Source of the DNA: Mesorhizobium loti R88b
GTDB taxonomy: Bacteria > Pseudomonadota > Alphaproteobacteria > Rhizobiales > Rhizobiaceae
Assembly (NCBI RefSeq): GCF_013170845.1
Contig: NZ_CP033367.1
Coordinates: forward strand, 310,001-374,000
Reading direction: 5' to 3'
Length of the DNA: 64,000 nt
The stretch's first letter is position 1, and each line of letters starts with the position of its first letter. Of this stretch, positions 42,958 through 51,871 are shown in pieces. Position numbers and translations under genes: made by a program. The notes beneath the pieces are model-generated. The model searched no databases. It was not told where the DNA came from and saw nothing but the letters and a program-made list of their open reading frames with translations.

Positions 42958-43689
42958 ATGAACGCCGTGATCGTCATTCCGGCTCGCTTTCAGTCCGGCC
43001 GATTGCCAGGCAAACCGATGATAGAATTAGCCGGCGTCCCCATGATCGAGCGAACCTATCGGCGATGCGCTTTGGGATTTCCTGCCGAACACATTTATGT
43101 CGCGACCGATGACGAGCGCATTTACCAACATTGCGTGGGCGTCGGCATCCGCACACTGATGACTTCTCCGGATTGCCCGACGGGCACCGACCGCGTTGCT
43201 GAGGTCGCCGACAGTGTCGCAGCAGACCTGTATATCAACGTCCAAGGAGACGAGCCGCTCTTCAATCCTGGCGACATTCAACTGATTCTGGATGCAGCAG
43301 AGGCTAATCCGGGCGAAGTTCTGAACGGCGTTTGCCCAATAGATACCGAGGAAAGATTCCGCAGCCCTTCGATCCCAAAGGTCGTGATGCGCCCAGATGG
43401 ACGTCTGCTCTACATGTCTAGGGCTGCCATCCCGACCAGCAAGTCGTTTGAGTTCAAAAAGGCTTGGCGCCAGATATGCATCTATGCTTTTACGCCCGAA
43501 GCGTTGCGGGCATACCGCAGCGTCAAGGGAAAGACCGGTTTGGAGCAGATCGAAGACATCGAGATTTTGCGCTTCCTCGAATTGGGCTTCGATGTCCGTA
43601 TGGTGCCGGTTTCCTCTGACTCTGTCGCAGTGGATACCGCTGCGGATGTAGCGACAGTCGAAGGTATTCTGCGACAGGGCGAAAGGTAG
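42958..43689 (+). CDS. kdsB: 3-deoxy-manno-octulosonate cytidylyltransferase (CMP-Kdo synthetase)
   Basis: The 243-residue enzyme starts MNAVIVIPARFQSGRLPGKPMIELAGVPMIERTY, the KdsB nucleotide-binding motif, with CPTGTDRVAEVAD, LYINVQGDEPLFNP and QIEDIEILRFLELGFDVRMV, all typical. It activates Kdo as CMP-Kdo for lipid A core or capsule. Codon use and composition are visibly more AT-rich than in flanking genes, and it sits in a debris-filled accessory patch far from other LPS genes, so it may be a second, transferred copy serving a Kdo-containing surface polysaccharide. A 23-codon open frame at 42890-42961 overlaps its ATG in ATGA but has no recognisable product. Confidence 0.92.
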   Translation: MNAVIVIPARFQSGRLPGKPMIELAGVPMIERTYRRCALGFPAEHIYVATDDERIYQHCVGVGIRTLMTSPDCPTGTDRVAEVADSVAADLYINVQGDEPLFNPGDIQLILDAAEANPGEVLNGVCPIDTEERFRSPSIPKVVMRPDGRLLYMSRAAIPTSKSFEFKKAWRQICIYAFTPEALRAYRSVKGKTGLEQIEDIEILRFLELGFDVRMVPVSSDSVAVDTAADVATVEGILRQGER

Positions 43690-43694
43690 ACACT

Positions 43695-44384
43695 ATGGCC
43701 AGCCTGCGGCGGATCATAAAGACGTTCAGCGCTTCGCTTGACTTAGGCTTGCCAGCGATCACAGGAGACGTGCTGGTGGTCGGCTCGGCACCTGGATCTC
43801 GCCCGCCTAGCGGAGCGCTAGATGGCTTCACGCTGATGACCGTCAATGCCTCTCAAGTGTTGGCCGAAAGCTGGGGCTTCGGGGTCCCTGACTTCACTAT
43901 AATTCGCCCTCAAATCGTAAATGACCGGCATGAGTCCATCAAAGCTCGTGAAGTTCTGGCCGACCGCTCGACGAAGATCGCTATCGTCGCAGGTTGGAAA
44001 GAGGATCGCTCGGCTTTCGAAACCATTCTGCGCGAGATGGGCTATGGGTGGCAGGCACTGGCTCTCGTGACCGAATGGCAAAAACATCGCGTAATGTTCC
44101 AAACCGCGCGCGTGCCTTCAGCGTTCGAAATCGGGAAGCTTAACATCTCCAACGGCGTCCTTGGCGCTGGCTTGTCGTTGTTCCTAGGCGCGAGCCGCGT
44201 GGTGATGGCCGGGGTCTCACTCTCTAAAGACGGACATGCCTACGACGAGCATATAACCAAGCGGCTGCACATCGACGATGATCGACGTGTTTTGAATGCG
44301 CTGTCGAAGCGAACCGGCAAGGTCTTTGCGGCCGAGCCCGCTTTAGCTGGCGAATGCGGCATCCCTTTGTGGCCGTCTGCCTGA
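43695..44384 (+). CDS. Unknown protein, possible glycosyltransferase-like (paired with kdsB)
   Basis: The 229-residue protein follows kdsB by five bases. It has a Rossmann-like opening, DVLVVGSAPGSRPPSG, a middle TEWQKHRVMFQTARVPSAFEIGKLNISNGVLGAGLSLFLGASRVVMAGVSLSKDGHAYDEH, and no membrane segment. The SNGVLGAGLSLFLGA...GVSLSKDGH pattern recalls the DUF115/motility-accessory and sialyltransferase-like folds in which a nucleotide-sugar site follows. Tight linkage to a CMP-Kdo synthetase makes transfer of a CMP-activated sugar a reasonable guess. It shares the AT-rich composition of kdsB. I do not recognise a characterised homologue. Confidence 0.75.
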   Translation: MASLRRIIKTFSASLDLGLPAITGDVLVVGSAPGSRPPSGALDGFTLMTVNASQVLAESWGFGVPDFTIIRPQIVNDRHESIKAREVLADRSTKIAIVAGWKEDRSAFETILREMGYGWQALALVTEWQKHRVMFQTARVPSAFEIGKLNISNGVLGAGLSLFLGASRVVMAGVSLSKDGHAYDEHITKRLHIDDDRRVLNALSKRTGKVFAAEPALAGECGIPLWPSA

Positions 44385-44598
44385 ACCTCTGACGGAACGC
44401 GCCGTATTAGCATTTCCAAGCTCCCGCTTCATGTCCTGGATGACATCACGCGTGCCGTAGACGGCGCCGAAGTCCTGCCGCAATTCATCAAGGCGCCGGC
44501 CGAATTCCGTGGCCTGCTGATCATAGGCGCGATTTGCGTTCTATCCATTCGTTTCGGTTGAGGGTGCCCGTGCGCAGCTCAGCGACGACGCTTTCCAT
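44343..44598 (-). pseudogene. Frameshifted small hypothetical gene
   Basis: From an ATG at 44598 on the minus strand the sequence encodes MESVVAELRTGTLNRNEWIERKSR and then hits a stop, but the neighbouring frame continues in the same style: AYDQQATEFGRRLDELRQDFG, then AVYGTRDVIQDMKRELGNAN, to a TAA at 44343. Both parts look like one charged, helical small protein of about 85 residues interrupted by a single frameshift near 44527. It overlaps the 3' end of the gene at 43695 in antisense. The family is unknown to me. Confidence 0.5.
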
Positions 44599-44636
44599 CC
44601 TTCGATGCCGCGAGTCACTGCCGGCGCCTGTATTGC

Positions 44637-45179
44637 CTACGGTTTCGATCGCGATGCGCCATAGGCATCGAAATGGGTTACGACGGTCTGGAAAAAGGCG
44701 TCGAATGTTACGCCAAACTCAGCCGTTGAAACGCACAAGCCGTCTGCACCCATGGACTGATTGGCGGAACGGGTCCAGCGCGCCATTCTGGCAAGAGGCA
44801 GTCCTTTCCAGGCAGCGTCCGAAATTTTGAGCACGACGATTTTGTTGTGCCGACAATTCCATGCCGAGATGTTTTCTACCTCGGACCAAGGGACTACTGC
44901 CGCTGAGAGGCGGCTGTCCCAAAAGCCGACGGGGGAAAGTTTGATAACCGGTATTTTGCCGATGAGGCACCGCCAGCCCATCAGCAGGAAAGCAGACAAG
45001 AACAGCAGTGTACCCAGCCAGCCTGCAAACTGCGCGAGGCTGCCAGGTACGACGTTCGGCAAGAGTGGCCATCCCGCCGCCAGGCTCACAGCCGCACAGG
45101 CCAGTGCCAATGTCGCCAGCAGCAACAACCGCATCGCGGATGCGTGGAATACAACAGTTTGGTTCACGTCGATCGGCAT
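44637..45179 (-). CDS. Small membrane protein, STM3941-like
   Basis: The 180-residue protein (ATG 45179, MPIDVNQTVVFHASAMR) has two hydrophobic segments, about residues 16-40 and 48-70, followed by a PH-like soluble domain: IPVIKLSPVGFWDSRLSAAVVPWSEVENISAWNCRHNKIVVLKISDAAWKGL. This two-helix plus beta-domain layout matches proteins annotated as STM3941 family, whose function is unknown. The longer frame to 45392 lacks similarity. The 264 bases upstream to the tRNA gene hold no gene that I can support. Confidence 0.7.
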   Translation of the reverse strand: MPIDVNQTVVFHASAMRLLLLATLALACAAVSLAAGWPLLPNVVPGSLAQFAGWLGTLLFLSAFLLMGWRCLIGKIPVIKLSPVGFWDSRLSAAVVPWSEVENISAWNCRHNKIVVLKISDAAWKGLPLARMARWTRSANQSMGADGLCVSTAEFGVTFDAFFQTVVTHFDAYGASRSKP

Positions 45180-45443
45180 CCTACCTCTTTTTGCCGCTCT
45201 TTTCTCGCCAAACAACCGGCATCCTGCTGACCTTGGAGTCATGCAGCGGTGGCGGGGGGGCTGAGTGGCGCCCAGAGGGCCGCTGCGTCCGACCATAAGC
45301 CATGCCACGGGCATAATTTTTTTCCGAAAACCAAATTTTCCAGCGAGAGATCGAAAATCTGTCTGGCGGTGCCCCGGAGCAGTCACGCTCAAAGTCAGCG
45401 GAAGAGGTCAGGGCTTAACTATTTGAAACCACTTGGGTAAATT

Positions 45444-45519
<76 letters not shown>

Positions 45520-45691
45520 ACTTCCGGCAGTCAGCCGGCGCCGTTTCCGGCGAAGAGATCAGCGCGGGTTGGAACACCGCGCCGTTAGTGCAGGCGGCTT
45601 CTAACCCCGCCTATGCCAGATATCAAGCCTGAACACCGGCTTTTTATTGCAACGTCGCGAAAGCCGGCAAACGCCTTTCGCGAAAGGCCGA

Positions 45692-46081
45692 TTAGACCTC
45701 GTCGTCGTCGTCGCCAACGCCGATCATGTCGGCAACGTCGTCGTCTTCTTCCTCTTCGTCGGCAAGGAAGGTGTCATCCTCGTCATCGCCCAGGTCGACA
45801 TCGTCTTCGTCGTCGCCGAGATCCGGCAGATCGTCACCCTTGACGTCCTCGTCGGCCTCTTCGAGCGACACGACCTCGACGCCTTCCTCTTCCTCGGCGT
45901 CCACTTCCTTCTCGGCAACTTCCTCTTCCTCTTCGATGGCGGCGATCTTGCCGTCCTCGAAATAGGAACGCGGATAGGTCTTGCCGGTGTAGGGCGAGAC
46001 GATCGGGTCTTTGTTCAGGTCGTAAAACTTCCGGCCCGTTTCAGGGTCGACACGCTTTGTGCCAAGTTCGTTTTTTGCCAC
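45692..46081 (-). CDS. FYDLN acid-domain protein (TIGR02300)
   Basis: The 129-residue protein begins (GTG) AKNELGTKRVDPETGRKFYDLNKDPIVSPYTGKTYPRSYFE, the defining FYDLN segment of the alphaproteobacterial TIGR02300 family, followed by a very acidic tail of Glu/Asp runs to the C-terminus. The GTG start at 46081, with GAGG upstream, aligns with the usual family start; the ATG at 46138 would add 19 unrelated residues. Function is unknown. It is divergent from aroA and close to tRNA-Ala, a common chromosomal arrangement in rhizobia. Confidence 0.93.
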   Translation of the reverse strand: MAKNELGTKRVDPETGRKFYDLNKDPIVSPYTGKTYPRSYFEDGKIAAIEEEEEVAEKEVDAEEEEGVEVVSLEEADEDVKGDDLPDLGDDEDDVDLGDDEDDTFLADEEEEDDDVADMIGVGDDDDEV

Positions 46082-46249
46082 GGCAAGCCTCGTCAATAAA
46101 AGAGTGGTCCCCTTAACCACAGTTTGCAGCGCTGTCAAAGCGAAAAGCCGGCGTCACAAAACCAAGCACTGAAAGGGCTCGCGCCAAGTGATGACCTTTG
46201 GGGATGACCATTTCGACCCGCCGTGATACGAGACCGCCGCAACAAATGA

Positions 46250-47647
<1,398 letters not shown>

Positions 47648-47733
47648 ACCTGGAATTGCCGTCAAATTTGGCTACGAACTCAATTGTTCTTTAAGGTCGG
47701 CCCTTCAAGATCGTACGAACATTGGGGAGAGCC

Positions 47734-48096
47734 ATGAGTATTCTTGCCTCGATTTTGCTTGCGGTCGTCGCAGGTGTCGTTTTGATCATCGCGAAGGCCA
47801 TATCCGTGGCCAAGTTGATCAATGAGCGGAACTATTCACTCATGCGCTTCGGCTTGATCGGGGCATTCTGGGTCGGGCTTACCATTGCGAGCATGGGTTC
47901 ATCTTGCGGGCCGATAGGGTGCACATACGGCCTGCACTTCGGTTGGTGGCTCGAACTTATAAAAATCGACATGCAACCAAAGGCGATATTTTTCGCAATG
48001 GGTGGCTATGCGATCCTTAGCGTATATTTTTTCGGCCATGTACTGGGTTGGGTATTCTACCTGTTTAGGACAATTGCGCGGCCAGTTTCGCGTTGA
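47734..48096 (+). CDS. Small membrane protein, function unknown
   Basis: The 120-residue protein (ATG 47734 after GGGGAGA) has three likely membrane segments: residues about 3-23, 36-56 and 88-112. Between them lies MGSSCGPIGCTYGLHFGWW with two cysteines. It interrupts the usual aroA-cmk neighbourhood by being placed 87 bases after aroA. No family recognised. The absence of charged catalytic residues and its small size suggest a structural or accessory membrane role, but this is a guess. Confidence 0.65.
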   Translation: MSILASILLAVVAGVVLIIAKAISVAKLINERNYSLMRFGLIGAFWVGLTIASMGSSCGPIGCTYGLHFGWWLELIKIDMQPKAIFFAMGGYAILSVYFFGHVLGWVFYLFRTIARPVSR

Positions 48097-48161
48097 AGGG
48101 GCTTCCTCAAACCCCATAGTGGCATATTGCATTGAGGCCGGTTCTCGGCTTGTTGTCGTCC

Positions 48162-48812
48162 ATGACTTCGACCTTCACCATCGCTATCGACGGACCCGCC
48201 GGCGCCGGCAAGGGCACGCTCGCCCGGCGGCTCGCCGACCACTACCGGCTGAACCTGCTCGACACTGGTCTCACCTATCGCGCGGTCGCCTACGCGCTCA
48301 TCCAGTACGCGCTGCCGCTCGACAACGTCTCGGCCGCCGAAACCGCTGCCCGACAGGTCGATTTGGCCAAGCTCGACCGTGCGGTCCTGTCCGCGCATGC
48401 CGTCGGCGAGGCGGCCTCAAAGGTCGCGGTGTTCCCGACCGTGCGGCGCATCCTGGTTGAAAAGCAGCGCGACTTCGCCAAGACGCCGCCGGGGGCGGTG
48501 CTCGACGGGCGCGACATCGGCACTGTCGTGTGCCCCGATGCCGATATCAAACTCTATGTGACGGCCAGTGCGGAAGTGCGCGCCAAGCGCCGGCTGGCCG
48601 AGATCGAAAGCATTGGAGGCACTGCCAACTTCACCGAAATCCTGGCCGATATCGTGCGCCGCGACGAGCGCGACATGGGCCGTGCCGACTCGCCCTTGAA
48701 GCCGGCCGCCGACGCGCACTTGCTTGATACCAGCGAAATGGCTATAGAAGCCGCGTTTCTCGCGGCCATGGCTGTTATCGACGACGTGCTGGCCAGGAGA
48801 AACAAGGCCTGA
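48162..48812 (+). CDS. cmk: Cytidylate kinase
   Basis: The 216-residue enzyme starts [28 protein letters not shown], the P-loop, with [14 protein letters not shown], the [22 protein letters not shown] segment and [28 protein letters not shown]. It phosphorylates CMP and dCMP with ATP. The ATG at 48162 gives the standard start; the frame opens at 48132. The rpsA gene follows after about 210 bases that include stem-loop-forming sequence. Confidence 0.96.
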   Translation: MTSTFTIAIDGPAGAGKGTLARRLADHYRLNLLDTGLTYRAVAYALIQYALPLDNVSAAETAARQVDLAKLDRAVLSAHAVGEAASKVAVFPTVRRILVEKQRDFAKTPPGAVLDGRDIGTVVCPDADIKLYVTASAEVRAKRRLAEIESIGGTANFTEILADIVRRDERDMGRADSPLKPAADAHLLDTSEMAIEAAFLAAMAVIDDVLARRNKA

Positions 48813-48907
48813 TCCGGGTTTTCTCTCGCGTTTCCGTTGCCGGAAGTGCAGGAAATACCCATATCGGGCACGAACCAGCCTGCCAGCATTCTTCATGCGC
48901 CGGAATT

Positions 48908-48952
48908 GCCGCCTGAAAAGCGGCCCAGGGCTTTTTTAGCCCGGAACGCCGG
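48908..48952 (+). promoter_or_regulatory. Structured leader upstream of rpsA
   Basis: Three short inverted repeats follow each other between cmk and rpsA: GCCGC/GCGGC (48908-48924), GGGCT/AGCCC around a T6 run (48928-48942) and CCGG/CCGG (48941-48952). The first stem with the nearby T-run resembles an attenuator. rpsA begins 69 bases later. Autogenous control by ribosomal protein S1 through a structured leader is known in other bacteria; whether this is such an element is inference. Confidence 0.4.
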
Positions 48953-49020
48953 CAGGCCAACGCAACGCTAACCCACGGCGCCCGTCCCGCTTCCAGATGC
49001 GGGGCACTCCAGGAGAAAAT

Positions 49021-50718
49021 ATGTCAGCTGCAAATCCCACTCGCGATGATTTCGCGAGCCTGCTCGAAGAATCATTTACCGCCGGTCATTCCGGCGAAGG
49101 CCAGGTCGTCAAGGGCACGATCACCGCGATCGAAAAGGACATGGCCATCATCGACGTCGGCCTCAAGGTCGAAGGCCGCGTGCCGCTGAAGGAATTCGGC
49201 GTCAAGGGCAAGGACACCACCCTCAAGGTCGGTGACACTGTCGAAGTCTATGTCGAGCGCATCGAGAACGCGCTTGGCGAAGCCATGCTGTCGCGTGAAA
49301 AGGCCCGCCGCGAAGAGAGCTGGGTCCGTCTCGAAGAGAAGTTCACCAAGGGTGAGCGCGTCGAAGGCGTCATCTTCAACCAGGTCAAGGGCGGCTTCAC
49401 CGTCGACCTCGACGGCGCCGTGGCCTTCCTGCCGCGCAGCCAGGTCGATATCCGCCCGATCCGCGACGTCTCCCCGCTGATGCACAACCCGCAGCCCTTC
49501 GAGATCCTCAAGATGGATCGCCGCCGCGGCAACATCGTGGTGTCGCGCCGCACCGTGCTTGAGGAGAGCCGTGCCGAACAGCGTTCGGAAATCGTGCAGA
49601 ACCTCGAAGAAGGCCAGGTTGTCGAAGGCGTCGTCAAGAACATCACCGATTACGGTGCGTTCGTCGACCTCGGCGGCATCGACGGCCTGCTGCATGTCAC
49701 CGACATGGCCTGGCGCCGCGTCAACCATCCGACCGAAATCCTCAACATCGGTCAGACGGTCAAGGTGCAGATCATCCGCATCAACCAGGAAACCCACCGC
49801 ATCTCGCTCGGCATGAAGCAGCTCGAGAGCGATCCGTGGTCCGAGATCGGCACCAAGTTCCCGATCGGCAAGAAGATCAAGGGTACCGTCACCAACATCA
49901 CCGACTACGGCGCGTTCGTCGAGCTGGAGCCGGGCATCGAAGGCCTCATCCACGTTTCGGAAATGTCGTGGACCAAGAAGAACGTGCATCCCGGCAAGAT
50001 CCTGTCGACGACGCAGGAAGTCGACGTGGTGGTGCTCGAGGTCGATCCGGCCAAGCGCCGCATTTCGCTCGGCCTCAAGCAGACGCTGGAAAACCCATGG
50101 GAAGCCTTCGCGCGCACCCATCCGGTCGGCAGCCAGGTCGAGGGCGAGGTCAAGAACAAGACCGAGTTCGGCCTGTTCATCGGCCTGGAAGGGGACGTGG
50201 ACGGCATGGTGCACCTTTCCGACCTCGACTGGACCCGTCCGGGCGAGCAGGTCATCGAAGAGTACAATCGCGGCGACATGGTCAAGGCGCAGGTTCTCGA
50301 CGTCGACATCGACAAGGAGCGCATCTCGCTCGGCATCAAGCAGTTGGCCAAGGATACGGTCGGCGAAGCGGCCAACAGCGGCGAACTGCGCAAGAACGCC
50401 GTCGTCACCTGTGAAGTCATCGGCGTCAAGGATGGCGGTCTGGAAGTGCGGCTGGTCGAAAGCGGCATCGAGACCTTCATCAAGCGCTCCGACCTCAGCC
50501 GCGACCGCGACGAGCAGCGCCCCGAGCGCTTCACCGTCGGCCAGAAGGTCGATGCCCGCGTCATCGCCTTCGACAAGAAGACCCGCAAGCTGCAGGTGTC
50601 GATCAAGGCGCTGGAAATCGCCGAAGAGAAGGAAGCCGTTGCTCAGTATGGCTCGACCGACTCCGGCGCTTCGCTGGGCGACATCCTGGGTGCCGCGCTG
50701 AAGAAGCAGGGCAGCTAA
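49021..50718 (+). CDS. rpsA: 30S ribosomal protein S1
   Basis: The 565-residue protein has six S1 RNA-binding repeats. They are easy to see from recurring elements such as GTITAIEKDMAIIDVGLKVEG, GVIFNQVKGGFTVDL, GVVKNITDYGAFVDLGGIDGL, GTVTNITDYGAFVELEPGIEG, GEVKNKTEFGLFIGLEGDVDG and CEVIGVKDGGLEVRLVESGIE. It helps mRNA load on the ribosome. ATG 49021 follows AGGAGA; the in-frame extension to 48997 is not needed. A strong terminator follows 38 bases after the stop. Confidence 0.98.
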   Translation: MSAANPTRDDFASLLEESFTAGHSGEGQVVKGTITAIEKDMAIIDVGLKVEGRVPLKEFGVKGKDTTLKVGDTVEVYVERIENALGEAMLSREKARREESWVRLEEKFTKGERVEGVIFNQVKGGFTVDLDGAVAFLPRSQVDIRPIRDVSPLMHNPQPFEILKMDRRRGNIVVSRRTVLEESRAEQRSEIVQNLEEGQVVEGVVKNITDYGAFVDLGGIDGLLHVTDMAWRRVNHPTEILNIGQTVKVQIIRINQETHRISLGMKQLESDPWSEIGTKFPIGKKIKGTVTNITDYGAFVELEPGIEGLIHVSEMSWTKKNVHPGKILSTTQEVDVVVLEVDPAKRRISLGLKQTLENPWEAFARTHPVGSQVEGEVKNKTEFGLFIGLEGDVDGMVHLSDLDWTRPGEQVIEEYNRGDMVKAQVLDVDIDKERISLGIKQLAKDTVGEAANSGELRKNAVVTCEVIGVKDGGLEVRLVESGIETFIKRSDLSRDRDEQRPERFTVGQKVDARVIAFDKKTRKLQVSIKALEIAEEKEAVAQYGSTDSGASLGDILGAALKKQGS

Positions 50719-50756
50719 GGCCGCCGCGCGCTCCGGCGCGCGACGCCACCTCATAC

Positions 50757-50793
50757 AAAACCCCGCCGGAGCGATCCGGCGGGGTTTTTCTTT
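50757..50793 (+). terminator. Rho-independent terminator after rpsA
   Basis: A perfect 10-base-pair GC stem (50761-50770 with 50775-50784) closed by a GCGA loop is preceded by AAAA and followed by TTTTTCTTT. It would work mainly for rpsA, and the A-run makes it partly bidirectional. A weaker CGCGCG repeat (50725-50741) precedes it. Confidence 0.93.
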
Positions 50794-50824
50794 GGCTTAC
50801 GTCTGAAACTGAAGAATTGTGCCG

Positions 50825-50926
50825 AGAGCAATTCCAGGAAAAGTGTGAGCGGTTTTCCGTCCGGAATTGCGTCAAAATAAAGGGTTAGAGCGGTTCTCCG
50901 TTTCCGTGAAACGGTGAATTGCTCTA
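50825..50926. repeat. Rhizobial intergenic mosaic element (RIME-like)
   Basis: The ~100-base element between rpsA and the convergent SDR gene has two palindromic units: GCAATTCC (50828-50835) pairing with GGAATTGC (50862-50869), and a second unit with CCGTTTCC/GGTGAATTGC near 50898-50922. It starts and ends with AGAGCAATTC and GAATTGCTCT, so the ends are themselves inverted. This architecture and the wording of the consensus agree with RIME elements dispersed in rhizobial genomes. No other copy was noticed in the window. Confidence 0.7.
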
Positions 50927-50930
50927 TGAC

Positions 50931-51638
50931 TCAGGCCCGGCCGTAAAGGGGCACCAGCGTACCGCTCATCGCCTGGTTGGCGGGCGAGGCAAGATAGGCG
51001 ATCGCCTCGGCGGCGGCTTCGAGGCTGACCCATTTGGCAAAATCGGCATCCGGCATGTCGGCGCGGTTCGCCGGCGTGTCGAGCGTCGACGGCGCCACGG
51101 CATTGACCAGGATGCCCTTGGCCTTGAGCTCTTCAGCCATCGCTACCGTCATGGCCGCCACCGCCGCCTTGCTGGCGGCGTAGGCGACCATGCCGGCACC
51201 GCGCCTGGGGTCGAGCCCGGCGCGCGCGGTCACATTGACGATGCGGCCTGATGTGCCTGACGCCAGCATCGAGCGGATGGCGGCGCGGCTGCACAGGAAT
51301 GTGGTGCGGGCGTTGGTGTCCATCATCTCGGCGAAAGACGCCGATTCGATCTTTTCCACCGGCGCCATGGCGAAGCCGCCGGCGAGATGGATCGATCCCC
51401 ACAAGGCAGGAACCTGAGCATAGAAGGCCTCAACCTTGGCGGAGTCCGACAGGTCGACATTATGCGCCAGCTTGACGTTCTCATGCTCGGCGAAGGGAAA
51501 ATGCTGGGGCGCCGCGGCATGCGCGTTCGGCACGTGGCAGATCGCGCCCTGCTCCAGCAGCCGGCCAACCACCGCACCGCCGAGCGCGCCGGTTCCACCG
51601 GTCACAACGATATGCCTGCCTTCAAGTGTTTCCGTCAT
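50931..51638 (-). CDS. Short-chain dehydrogenase/reductase
   Basis: The 235-residue SDR has TGGTGALGGAVV as its cofactor motif, HLAGGFA in place of NNAG, VNVTARAGL and YAASKAAV with the catalytic Tyr-x-x-x-Lys. The replacement of NNAG by HLAGG marks it as a divergent SDR subgroup. It is short at the C-terminus, ending YGRA. The 233-base gap to the next gene (51639-51871) holds an AT-rich stretch and a CGACGC/GCGTCG hairpin near 51690 but no gene. Substrate unknown. Confidence 0.82.
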   Translation of the reverse strand: MTETLEGRHIVVTGGTGALGGAVVGRLLEQGAICHVPNAHAAAPQHFPFAEHENVKLAHNVDLSDSAKVEAFYAQVPALWGSIHLAGGFAMAPVEKIESASFAEMMDTNARTTFLCSRAAIRSMLASGTSGRIVNVTARAGLDPRRGAGMVAYAASKAAVAAMTVAMAEELKAKGILVNAVAPSTLDTPANRADMPDADFAKWVSLEAAAEAIAYLASPANQAMSGTLVPLYGRA

Positions 51639-51871
51639 CCTGGACCGATCCTGTCATTTTTTTATAATTATGTTGATTGCCGCGCCCGACGCGAAGCGTC
51701 GCGCCTTTCGGGCGATCACTCAATTGATATCTCGACATGGCAGCTGTTGCGTCTTTGCATGCGTCAGGCCGCATAGACGACGATGCCGGCAGCCACGGGG
51801 CTGTGGTCGTACAACAGGCTAGCCGGCGAAGGGACCGCTGCAGGCTGGGAAATCAACGCCAGCCTGGACGC

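Noticed and set aside
42890..42961. Short open frame (23 codons) ending in the kdsB start
   Set aside because: The ATGA overlap is suggestive of coupling, but there is no recognisable product and the length is near chance; mentioned under kdsB only.
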